A stretch of 64,000 nucleotides of DNA from Rhizobium rhizoryzae (lineage in GTDB: Bacteria; Pseudomonadota; Alphaproteobacteria; Rhizobiales; Rhizobiaceae): assembly GCF_011046895.1 (NCBI RefSeq), contig NZ_CP049250.1, positions 558,001-622,000 on the forward strand, written 5' to 3'. This document shows, piece after piece, positions 56,373 to 64,000 of this stretch. The first letter of the stretch is position 1, and each line of letters begins with the position of its first letter. A program made the translations under genes and the position numbers. The notes under the pieces were generated by a model. The model was not told the origin of the DNA. It was given only the letters and a program-made list of their open reading frames with translations, and did no database searches.

Positions 56373-57958
56373 TCGTCTGCTGTGGGAGCAGGCGCCCGCT
56401 TTCCACGCTTCAGATTTCGCCGGATCATGCCGAGATCGGCGCCGCCGATCAGGAAGGCGATGCCGAAATAGGTCACCATCGCCAATCCGATCAGACCGAA
56501 CAGTGCGCCGAGCTGATGCAGAAGTCCGCTTCCCGGTGTCAGCCAAGGCGCAGCATAGGGCATGGCATAGATCAATCCCGCGCTCATGAACGCGGTCGCA
56601 ATCAGTAACATCAGCACTCGTCGCGCAAACGACCATTCCCAGGTCAGGTCGCCACGTTTCCATAGCGTGAAGAACAAGAGGCAGGTGTTGATCCAGCCAG
56701 CAGCAGCTTCCGCCGTCGCAATGCCCCTTTCCGCGATCAACGGAAACAGGCTTATGGCGAGCGCGGAGTTGACCACGACCGAGACGATGGTGAAACGCAT
56801 CGGCGTCTTGGTATCTTCGCGTGCGTAAAAGCCTGGCTGCAGCGCCTTGATCATCACAAAGCCCGGCAGGCCAACACCGTAAATGGCGAGGATAGACGCA
56901 ACGACAGCGGTATTGTCAGCGCTGAAGGCTCCACGCTCATAGAGAACGCGAATGATGGCTTCGGACAGGATCCAGATACCTGCAGCGGCGGGGAGCGTCA
57001 GAAACAGCACGAATTCCAGAGAGCGGTTCTGGATGTTCGATGCCTCCTTCATGTGCCCACCCTTCAAGGCACGCGCGAGTTCCGGCAGAAGCACGACACC
57101 GACAGCCACGCCCACTACACCCAGCGGCAGCTGGTAGATGCGGTCGGCATACTGGAGCGCCGCGATAGCGCCTTCCTTGCCGGACGCTATGGCCTGCCCG
57201 ATGATCTGGTTGATCTGGGTAATGCCGCCTGTCACCGCCGCCGGGACGGCCAGGACCAGCAAGCGCTTGACGTTCGGCGTCATTTTCGGTCGGCGGAAAC
57301 CGATGCGGATGCCCGCATGGCGCACGCCGAAATAGACTATGGCAAGCTGGACGATCCCCGCCGCGAGCACGCTCCAGGACAGGTACCAGCCTGTCGTCAG
57401 CGGATCGGCACCGGTCCACAGCGCATACAAGAGCGCGCTGATCATGATGACGTTCAGGAAGACCGGCGCAATGGCTGCCGCGAAGAAATGATGCAGCGAA
57501 TTCAGCATGCCGCTCATCATGGCCGTCAGCGACATGCACATGAGATAGGGGAACATGACGATCGCCATGCGCACCGTGATCGCCGTCTTCTCGGGATCAT
57601 CGGCAAAACCGGGTGCTATGATCCAGCGCACCAGCAGCGGCATGGAAAGCTGCATGCCAATGGTGATGACGAGAAGTGCCGTGAAGAGAACCCCGAAGAC
57701 TTCTTCCGAAAAGCGCTTGGCACCCTCGACGCCATTTGCCTCGATCTCCTTGGAGAACAGCGGCACGAAGGCGGCGTTGAATGCGCCTTCCGCGAACAGA
57801 CGACGGAACAGGTTCGGAAAACGGAAGGCCGCATAGAAGATGTCCGCCATCGGGCCCGTGCCGAGGGCCGCAGCCATCAGCGTCTCACGGGCAAAGCCGA
57901 ACAGGCGGCTGCCGAGCGTTGCGCCGCCGACCGTCGCGAACTTCTTGACGAGGCTCAT
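56363..57958 (-). CDS. murJ: lipid II flippase MurJ
   Basis: 531 residues, about 14 TM segments of the MOP superfamily; begins [21 protein letters not shown] and has the conserved [21 protein letters not shown]. Exports the peptidoglycan precursor lipid II. Its ATG overlaps the glnD stop (ATGA), so it is coupled to glnD. Confidence 0.96.
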   Translation of the reverse strand: MSLVKKFATVGGATLGSRLFGFARETLMAAALGTGPMADIFYAAFRFPNLFRRLFAEGAFNAAFVPLFSKEIEANGVEGAKRFSEEVFGVLFTALLVITIGMQLSMPLLVRWIIAPGFADDPEKTAITVRMAIVMFPYLMCMSLTAMMSGMLNSLHHFFAAAIAPVFLNVIMISALLYALWTGADPLTTGWYLSWSVLAAGIVQLAIVYFGVRHAGIRIGFRRPKMTPNVKRLLVLAVPAAVTGGITQINQIIGQAIASGKEGAIAALQYADRIYQLPLGVVGVAVGVVLLPELARALKGGHMKEASNIQNRSLEFVLFLTLPAAAGIWILSEAIIRVLYERGAFSADNTAVVASILAIYGVGLPGFVMIKALQPGFYAREDTKTPMRFTIVSVVVNSALAISLFPLIAERGIATAEAAAGWINTCLLFFTLWKRGDLTWEWSFARRVLMLLIATAFMSAGLIYAMPYAAPWLTPGSGLLHQLGALFGLIGLAMVTYFGIAFLIGGADLGMIRRNLKRGKRAPAPTADDQQ

Positions 57959-60795
57959 GCGTCTGCCCGCGTCTTGCGCGGCGGGTTGCCTGCACGCACC
58001 GCGACCGGATCCGGTGCAATGATGCCGGAGGGCATTCCGCGGCGAAGCTCGTCTTCCTGCTCGCTCAGAACCGTCTTCAGGCGCTGGACGATGGTGCCCT
58101 GCCGATTTTCATTGGTGATTTTCGACCCAACGAGATCGGTTACATAGAAGGTATCGATGACCTTCTCGCCGAACGTGGTGATGCGCGCCGAATGGATGTC
58201 GAGCGACAGATCCGCAAGCACGACGGTGATATCGGCAAGGAGACCCGTCCGATCCAGCCCCTCCACTTCGATCACCGTAAACTTGTTCGACAGCGTGTTG
58301 GAAATCGTCACAGACGGATGAACGGTAAACGTCTTGTTTTTCTTCTTGGCCTTGGCCCGTGTTGCAATCACTTCCGGCAGGCGCTTCTTGCCAGACAAAA
58401 CGTCCTCAATCATCCGGCAGACGGTCTTGGCGCGGCGAAGTTCGTCCTCATCATCGGGGAATTCGCGGTTGATGAGAATGGTATCCAGGGCGCGGCCATC
58501 GGTTGTCGTGTAGATCTGCGCATCCGCAATGTTGGACCCCGCCGCGGCGCAGGCGCCTGCGATGATCGACAAGAGGCGTGGATGGTCAGGCGCCAGGACC
58601 GTGATTTCCGTGATGGCCCGGAAGCTATCGGTGCGCACCATGGTTGCCAGCGCCTGCCCGCCCTTGTCCGCATCGCGGATGAACTGCGCATGCCGCAACT
58701 GGTCTTCGAGCGCGACAGACAGGAGGTAGGGCTGGTAATGGAGCTTGGAATAGGTCTTGCGGTCCTTCTGGCTCCAGGAATCCAGTGCATTGGCCAGCGC
58801 TTCTTCGGCAGCCTTGGCGCGTTCCTTGCGGGAGACCTCGGAGAAGCCGCCGGACAGGAGGAGCTCCGTTTCGTAATACAGCGTGCGCAGCAACTGGCCT
58901 TTCCAGCCGTTCCAAACACCCGGACCGACCGCGCGGATGTCACAGATCGTCAGGACCAGCAGCGCCTTCAGCCGGTCAAGCGATTGCACCTTGTCGGCAA
59001 AGTCCGTCACGGTCTTGCGATCATGGAGGTCCCGGGTCTGGGCTACCATGGACATCAGAAGATGCTGGTCGATGAGCCAGGCAACCAGTTCGACCTGCTT
59101 CGGCTTCAAGCCGAAACGGGGACCCAGTTTGCGGGCAACACGCGCACCGGCAATCGAATGATCTTCCTGCCGCCCCTTGGCGATGTCATGCAGAAGCACG
59201 GCTACATAAAGCGCTTCGCGTTCCTCGATCGAGGGCATCAGCTTGTTGGCGAGCGGATGCTCATCCGCAAAGCGACCCTTGTCGATATCGGAAAGGGCTT
59301 CGACAGCGCGGATCAGGTGCTCGTCCACCGTGTAGTGGTGATACATGCTGAACTGCATCATCGCGACGATCTTGCCGAATTCCGGGATGAAGCGCCCCAG
59401 AACACCAGCTTCGTTCATGCGCCTGAGCGTCAAAGCCGGTTCAAGCCGTGATGTGAGGATCGAGAGGAACAGCCGGTTGGCTTCGGCATCCTCACGCAAT
59501 TTGTCGTCTATGAGATGCAGGCTGCGTGTAATCGCCTGAAGCGCGTCCGGATGATATTCAAGGCCATGGAGATCGGCCACATGAAACAGACGGATGATGC
59601 TGACCGGATCCCGCTTGAAGACCTCGGGATCTGCCAGGGCGATGCGTCCACGATCTTCAACGAACTCCGAGCTTCCGGGGAGCCTGCGCACGCGACGGCG
59701 GAAACGCCCGATCACGCCCGTAATGCCGGGAGCAGGTTTTGCCTGCTCTTCCTCAAGCGCGGCACAGAGGATTCGCGTCAGATCCCCCACATCCTTGGTG
59801 ACAAGGAAGTAGTGCTTCATGAAGCGTTCGACGGCAGAGAGGTTTGGTCTATTGTTATAGCCCAGATTAGCGGCGATCTCGCGCTGGATATCGAAGGAAA
59901 GCCGCTCCTCCGCCTTTCCGGTTACGAAATGCATCTGGCAGCGTACGGCCCAGAGAAAATCTTCCGCCTTCTGGAAGAGACGCCATTCACGGCGAGACAG
60001 GACACCGAGCTTCACAAGCTGGGCGGTATCCCGAACACGGTAATGATACTTGGTAATCCAGAAGAGGGTCTGGATATCGCGAAGTCCGCCCTTGCCTTCC
60101 TTGACGTTGGGTTCGACCAGATAGCGCGTATCGCCAGCCTTCTGGTGCCGCTGGTCGCGCTCGCCAAGCTTTGCCGCGATGAAGTCTTCAGCGCCGTGAC
60201 TGACGATTTCGCTATCGAAGCGATACTGCAGTTCATCCGACAGAAGCTTGCGACCGCAGATGAACCGCATCTCCAGCACTGCGGTGCGGATCGTCATGTC
60301 CTGCTTGGACAGTGCGATGCATTCATCGACGGTGCGGGTGGCGTGGCCTACCTTGAAACCGAGATCCCACAGAACGTAGAGAAGAAACTCGATCGCCTTT
60401 CGCATTTCGTCTGTGTTCTTGGCGGGCAACAAAAAGAGCAGATCGATATCAGACCCTGGCGCCAGCGTGCCGCGGCCATAGCCCCCTACGGCAGTCACTG
60501 AAACCTGCGCCGCAGCTGTCGGGTAAAGCTTGGCGGTTACCGTTTCGAAGATAATGGTGATCAATTGATCCTGAACGTAGGAAATACGCTCTGCGCAATT
60601 CAGGCCGCTGCCATCCTCGGCCAGAAGCTCTCTGGCCCGGTCACGGCTTTCATTGCTCGCCTTGCGAAAAATGGGCAGCAAGGCTGCTCGCATTTCCAGG
60701 ATCTTGTCGGCCCCTCGTTCCAGAACCGCCTCGCAGTCCTTTCTCAGTTGAGCCACATCCAGAAGTCCGGAAAATTCTATCTCGTGTCTTGCCAT
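57955..60795 (-). CDS. glnD: bifunctional [protein-PII] uridylyltransferase / uridylyl-removing enzyme
   Basis: Master nitrogen sensor: adds UMP to PII proteins when glutamine is low, removes it when high. 946 residues: nucleotidyltransferase motif [17 protein letters not shown] (104-120), an HD domain for removal ([10 protein letters not shown] with the surrounding His), and two ACT domains at the C-terminus that bind glutamine. It ultimately controls NtrC/sigma-54 genes such as the rut operon in this window. Confidence 0.97.
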   Translation of the reverse strand: MARHEIEFSGLLDVAQLRKDCEAVLERGADKILEMRAALLPIFRKASNESRDRARELLAEDGSGLNCAERISYVQDQLITIIFETVTAKLYPTAAAQVSVTAVGGYGRGTLAPGSDIDLLFLLPAKNTDEMRKAIEFLLYVLWDLGFKVGHATRTVDECIALSKQDMTIRTAVLEMRFICGRKLLSDELQYRFDSEIVSHGAEDFIAAKLGERDQRHQKAGDTRYLVEPNVKEGKGGLRDIQTLFWITKYHYRVRDTAQLVKLGVLSRREWRLFQKAEDFLWAVRCQMHFVTGKAEERLSFDIQREIAANLGYNNRPNLSAVERFMKHYFLVTKDVGDLTRILCAALEEEQAKPAPGITGVIGRFRRRVRRLPGSSEFVEDRGRIALADPEVFKRDPVSIIRLFHVADLHGLEYHPDALQAITRSLHLIDDKLREDAEANRLFLSILTSRLEPALTLRRMNEAGVLGRFIPEFGKIVAMMQFSMYHHYTVDEHLIRAVEALSDIDKGRFADEHPLANKLMPSIEEREALYVAVLLHDIAKGRQEDHSIAGARVARKLGPRFGLKPKQVELVAWLIDQHLLMSMVAQTRDLHDRKTVTDFADKVQSLDRLKALLVLTICDIRAVGPGVWNGWKGQLLRTLYYETELLLSGGFSEVSRKERAKAAEEALANALDSWSQKDRKTYSKLHYQPYLLSVALEDQLRHAQFIRDADKGGQALATMVRTDSFRAITEITVLAPDHPRLLSIIAGACAAAGSNIADAQIYTTTDGRALDTILINREFPDDEDELRRAKTVCRMIEDVLSGKKRLPEVIATRAKAKKKNKTFTVHPSVTISNTLSNKFTVIEVEGLDRTGLLADITVVLADLSLDIHSARITTFGEKVIDTFYVTDLVGSKITNENRQGTIVQRLKTVLSEQEDELRRGMPSGIIAPDPVAVRAGNPPRKTRADA

Positions 60796-60875
60796 GTTAT
60801 CCCGCCGGGTGCCGCACCCTGCGCTACAGCCTCAATCGCATCGTGTCGATACCGCATTGAGACGTAACGCCTCAT

Positions 60876-60895
60876 TGCGGCACAGTGGTGCCGCA
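60876..60895. other. hairpin in the glnD leader
   Basis: TGCGGCAC (60876-60883) and GTGCCGCA (60888-60895) form a perfect 8-bp stem with a 4-nt loop. No T-tract; it lies 70 bases downstream (minus strand) of the AraC-family gene and 80 bases before glnD, so it may end the former or shape the glnD leader. Confidence 0.5.
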
Positions 60896-60964
60896 GTGTT
60901 GCCAGAGCGTTTCAGTTCTGCGGATAGATTTCATATCCGGACCGATTTTCCAATCCTTGGTTTC

Positions 60965-61981
60965 TCATGTCTTACTGATTAACGAAGCACGAAGCTTCGA
61001 GCGCCACTCGCTGGGGCTCATTCCCGTTACCCGGCGAAACTCGCGATTGAAGTTGGACTTCGTCGCGAAACCGGCATCGAGCATCATCGTCGTCAAGGGC
61101 TGATCCGTCTCTTCCAGCAAACGGCACACTTCGCGTATCCGGCGATTGTTGACGAATTGCGATACGTTGAGACCCGTTGCACGGTTGATTGCTGCAGAGA
61201 CATCCCTTGCAGGGGCACCCACCCGGCGCGCCAGCTTGGCAAGGCTTAAGTCCTCCTGCCGGTAGAGATCCTTGGCATCCAGCGCCTCCTGGATACGGAT
61301 CAGAAGAGCCTGATCGTCAGCGGAAGGCACCGTCTTTTCCGGTTCGAGTGCCGGCCGATCCCGGCCAAAGGCCTGCGGCGCGAAACCGTAGACGGCCACC
61401 GTCACAAGTACGGCGATGTTCATGGCCGTTACGACCGCCGGCACCGCTTCGTTTCCATAGAGGAAAGTGAAGGCCGCAAGACCTGCATCCGTCAGGCCAA
61501 AGAATAGCAGCAGCACAGCACAGAGCCGCGCAGCGCGGAGCGCTGGTAGCATTCGAGGCAAAGGCGTTTCCGCGACCGCATCCGGATGATCATAGGTGAA
61601 GCGATAAAGCAGGACGCCGTAGGCGATGAATGTCGTCATCAGCAGCAGGTCGGTCAGGAACGGGAAAAAGGCGACCGCCATTGCGACGGCGAGAAAGGGC
61701 AGAACGTGCAGCCACGGTTTTTCCGAGCGGATCGCCGCCAGCGAACGAAATGCAAGGTAGGCAAGAGGCGGCATCGCAGCCGCGGTGGCTGGCTGAACCA
61801 GATGCAGCCACCCTACTCCGTAACCAAAACGAAGGCCGATAATGATGCCTTGCAAGGCGTAGGCGATCAGGAAGACCGTGAAGTATCGCTTTGAACCCGG
61901 TGTCTCGACGCCTTTCAGATTTCGATAGAGCGTGAGCGCAAAGACCAATCCAACGATGAATGGCAGTGGAATGGAAAGCAC
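60965..61981 (-). CDS. AraC-family regulator with multi-pass membrane N-terminus
   Basis: 338 residues: six to seven hydrophobic segments in the first 210 residues, then an AraC-type DNA-binding domain with two helix-turn-helix motifs (LSLAKLARRVGAPARDVSAA; DAGFATKSNFNREFRRVTGM). The membrane part suggests direct sensing of a membrane-located signal. The start is GTG at 61981 with GAGG 8 bases upstream. Target genes unknown; no obvious transport partner is adjacent. Confidence 0.9.
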   Translation of the reverse strand: MLSIPLPFIVGLVFALTLYRNLKGVETPGSKRYFTVFLIAYALQGIIIGLRFGYGVGWLHLVQPATAAAMPPLAYLAFRSLAAIRSEKPWLHVLPFLAVAMAVAFFPFLTDLLLMTTFIAYGVLLYRFTYDHPDAVAETPLPRMLPALRAARLCAVLLLFFGLTDAGLAAFTFLYGNEAVPAVVTAMNIAVLVTVAVYGFAPQAFGRDRPALEPEKTVPSADDQALLIRIQEALDAKDLYRQEDLSLAKLARRVGAPARDVSAAINRATGLNVSQFVNNRRIREVCRLLEETDQPLTTMMLDAGFATKSNFNREFRRVTGMSPSEWRSKLRASLISKT

Positions 61982-62055
61982 GGCAACGCCTCGGCAATCT
62001 CTTTGAACCGGGGTGGCCTTATCATGAATTGCGAACCGCCGTCACGGCACCTGCT

Positions 62056-64000
62056 TCATGCTCCCAGCTGTTTTCGCAGCGCATAAAGCGCATCCAGCGC
62101 CTCGCGCGGTGTCATCTCATCCGGGTTGATGGCCTTCAACGCTTCTTCCACCTTTGAGGGACCGCGCTTTTCCTGCTCCTTGCGCACCGCCACCTGAAAC
62201 AGCGGCAGATCATCGATCAACTGGCTTGCCGGGTTCTTGCGATCGGCATCCTCAAGCTTGTTCAAGACATCTCGGGCACGGGCAACCACGGCATCCGGCA
62301 AGCCTGCGAGTTTCGCCACCTGGATCCCGTAGGAGCGATCAGCTGCCCCCGGGCCCACCTCGTGCAGGAAGATGACATGGCCATCCCACTCCTTCACCTT
62401 CATGGTGGCATTGGACAGGCGGTTCAGCTTTTCCGAGAGCACCGTCAACTCATGGAAATGCGTCGCAAACAGGCCGCGGCAGCGGTTTGCCTCATGTAGA
62501 TGTTCCACCGCTGCCCAGGCGATGGAGAGACCATCGAACGTGGCCGTGCCGCGCCCGATCTCATCGAGAATAACCAGCGAACGATCGGTTGCCTGATTGA
62601 GGATGGCAGCCGTTTCCACCATTTCCACCATGAAGGTGGAGCGTCCGCGAGCCAGATCGTCAGACGCGCCGACGCGAGAGAACAGCCTGTCCACGACACC
62701 GATCTGAGCCTTGGTGGCGGGAACGAACGAACCCATCTGTGCGAGAATGGCGATGACAGCGTTCTGGCGCAGGAAGGTCGATTTGCCGCCCATGTTCGGT
62801 CCGGTGAGCAACCAGAGCGCACCGAAGCCGCCCGCCTTCTGCGGCGAAAGATTGCAATCATTGGCGATGAACGATCCGGACGACTGACGGCGCAAAGCCT
62901 GTTCCACAACCGGATGACGCCCGCCTTCGATGCAGAACTGACGGGAAGCATCGACCTCCGGCCTGCAATAATTCCATTCCTCGGCCAATAGCCCAAGAGC
63001 TGCCGCGACATCGATCACCGAGAGTGCGCGGGCACCTGCCTTGATGACTTCGGCGTGGGCAAGCACCATACTCGTCAGGCGGTCGAAGGCTTCCAGCTCT
63101 ATGGTCAGCGCCCGATCGGCCGCATTGGCGATGCGGCTTTCCAGATCGGCCAATTCCGTCGTGGTAAACCGCATGGCATTGGCCATGGTCTGACGATGAA
63201 TGAAACGAGCCTTGGCTTCCGGCGTATCGGTCATCGGTCCAGCATTGCCCGCCGTGACTTCAATGAAATAGCCCAGCACATTGTTGTGCTTGATCTTCAG
63301 CGACTTGATGCCGGTTTCTTCTGCGTAATGCAGTTGCAGCCCCGCAATGACGCGACGCGACTGGTCGCGCAGCGCCCTCACCTCATCCAGCTCACCATGC
63401 GCACCGTCGCGCACAAACCCACCGTCACGCTTCAGAAGCGGCAGGTCGTCGCCAAGAACACGATCCATCTCGTCCTCGACGAAGCGAGGAAGTGCTGAAA
63501 GATCCTTCAATGCAGCAGACAGCTCCTCCGGCAACAATGCTCGCCCGAGAAAATCCGCAACTTGGCGGGCTGCTGCCAGCCCTTGCCGGATAGCACCCAG
63601 ATCTCGCGGTCCGCCACGATCCAGCGCAAGGCGGGACAAAGCACGGGGCATGTCCGGAACATGCTTGAGCGAGGTGCGAAGATCGCCACAGAGGGATGGC
63701 TCATCGATGAGAAAGGCGACGCTATCGAGGCGCCGGTTGATCTCGTCCGGGTCGGTCAGCGGCGACATCAAACGCTCCGCCAGAAGCCGTGCACCGCCGC
63801 CGGTTACCGTGCGGTCTATGGCTTTCAGAAGCGAACCGTCGCGGTCTCCCGCCAAGGTGCGGGTGAGCTCCAGATTGGCGCGCGTGGCGGGATCGATGAA
63901 CAGCGTGGACGCGCCGCTTTCCCGCTCGGGCGGATTGAGCGGCGGACGCTCCGCAATCTGCGTTTTCTCCACATAGGCCACAGCGGCGGCAGCAGCAGCG
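62056..64000 (-). CDS. mutS: DNA mismatch repair protein MutS (partial; N-terminus beyond the window)
   Basis: Recognises mispaired bases and starts repair. 648 residues are visible: the core/lever domain ([15 protein letters not shown] onward), clamp, ATPase with Walker [14 protein letters not shown] and [17 protein letters not shown], and C-terminal dimerisation tail. The frame stays open to base 64000 (Ala-rich run), and the mismatch-binding domain with its F-x-E is missing because the gene continues past the edge. The apparent start codon at 63981 is an internal GTG. Confidence 0.97.
   Translation of the reverse strand, partial: AAAAAAVAYVEKTQIAERPPLNPPERESGASTLFIDPATRANLELTRTLAGDRDGSLLKAIDRTVTGGGARLLAERLMSPLTDPDEINRRLDSVAFLIDEPSLCGDLRTSLKHVPDMPRALSRLALDRGGPRDLGAIRQGLAAARQVADFLGRALLPEELSAALKDLSALPRFVEDEMDRVLGDDLPLLKRDGGFVRDGAHGELDEVRALRDQSRRVIAGLQLHYAEETGIKSLKIKHNNVLGYFIEVTAGNAGPMTDTPEAKARFIHRQTMANAMRFTTTELADLESRIANAADRALTIELEAFDRLTSMVLAHAEVIKAGARALSVIDVAAALGLLAEEWNYCRPEVDASRQFCIEGGRHPVVEQALRRQSSGSFIANDCNLSPQKAGGFGALWLLTGPNMGGKSTFLRQNAVIAILAQMGSFVPATKAQIGVVDRLFSRVGASDDLARGRSTFMVEMVETAAILNQATDRSLVILDEIGRGTATFDGLSIAWAAVEHLHEANRCRGLFATHFHELTVLSEKLNRLSNATMKVKEWDGHVIFLHEVGPGAADRSYGIQVAKLAGLPDAVVARARDVLNKLEDADRKNPASQLIDDLPLFQVAVRKEQEKRGPSKVEEALKAINPDEMTPREALDALYALRKQLGA

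Noticed and set aside
58192..59451. 419-codon ORF antisense to glnD, and a 328-codon one at 59515-60501
   Set aside because: Mirror-image frames of a clear GlnD; composition is Arg/Gln/Gly-rich with no domain.
1..64000. CRISPR arrays, prophage, IS elements or toxin-antitoxin pairs
   Set aside because: No regular spaced repeats, transposase, integrase or phage structural genes were seen.
62056..64000. Truncated or broken mutS
   Set aside because: The frame is open to the last base; the missing N-terminus is due to the window edge, not to a mutation.

Overview
The window looks like chromosomal core sequence from an alphaproteobacterium of the Rhizobiaceae (Agrobacterium/Rhizobium type). The reasons are: gene order (dapD-dapE, def-fmt-truA, rpmH-rnpA-yidC-engB-argB, and the run trpS-usp-nfu-tsaB-rimI-fur-plsC-miaB-phoH-ybeY-tlyC-lnt-HTH regulator-metK-trmB, followed by murJ-glnD and mutS); a Fur protein of the Mn-responsive Mur type; a PraR-like regulator; and a copy of a palindromic intergenic repeat familiar from rhizobia. 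There is no phage, transposon or CRISPR array. One tRNA gene is present, and the last gene (mutS) runs off the right edge.

Region by region. 1-8.5 kb: a lipoprotein hydrolase, pgi and a PfkB sugar kinase, then pyrE and pyrC with a diguanylate cyclase between them, and a secreted Sel1-repeat protein. 8.5-12.7 kb: a hydroxyproline dehydratase, cysQ, and the divergent pair hemN/fnrN around an FNR box. 12.7-16.6 kb: a compact rut operon (A, B, C, D, F; no E or G) for using uracil as nitrogen source, with an excellent sigma-54 promoter and an unexplained second FNR box. 16.7-18.2 kb: a small curli-type cluster of two curlin-repeat proteins flanking a CsgH-like protein. 18.2-22.5 kb: tRNA-Arg, an orphan histidine kinase, and a chemoreceptor ending in a CheR/CheB tether.

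22.5-30.5 kb: rpmH-rnpA-yidC, two EamA transporters, engB, an ECF sigma / RskA-type anti-sigma pair with a fasciclin-domain protein directly downstream, and argB. 30.5-38.8 kb: HAD phosphatase, EF-hand protein, LOG-family protein, dapD-dapE, two tandem paralogous membrane proteins, and truA-fmt-def. 38.8-42.1 kb: rmuC with a near-consensus SOS box, a ribokinase, and a small heat-shock gene with an RpoH-type promoter and an RNA-thermometer-like hairpin over its ribosome binding site. 42.1-64 kb: a long, mostly leftward housekeeping block (methylation, tRNA modification, lipoprotein and phospholipid synthesis, metal regulation, Fe-S assembly, murein precursor export, PII uridylylation, mismatch repair), interrupted by a secreted M15-type peptidase on the plus strand.

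The points I rate most worth following are the sigma/RskA/fasciclin trio, the curlin-CsgH cluster with a CtrA-like box, the FNR box plus terminator upstream of rutA, and the Hsp20 leader. Everything here was read by eye; no database search was run.
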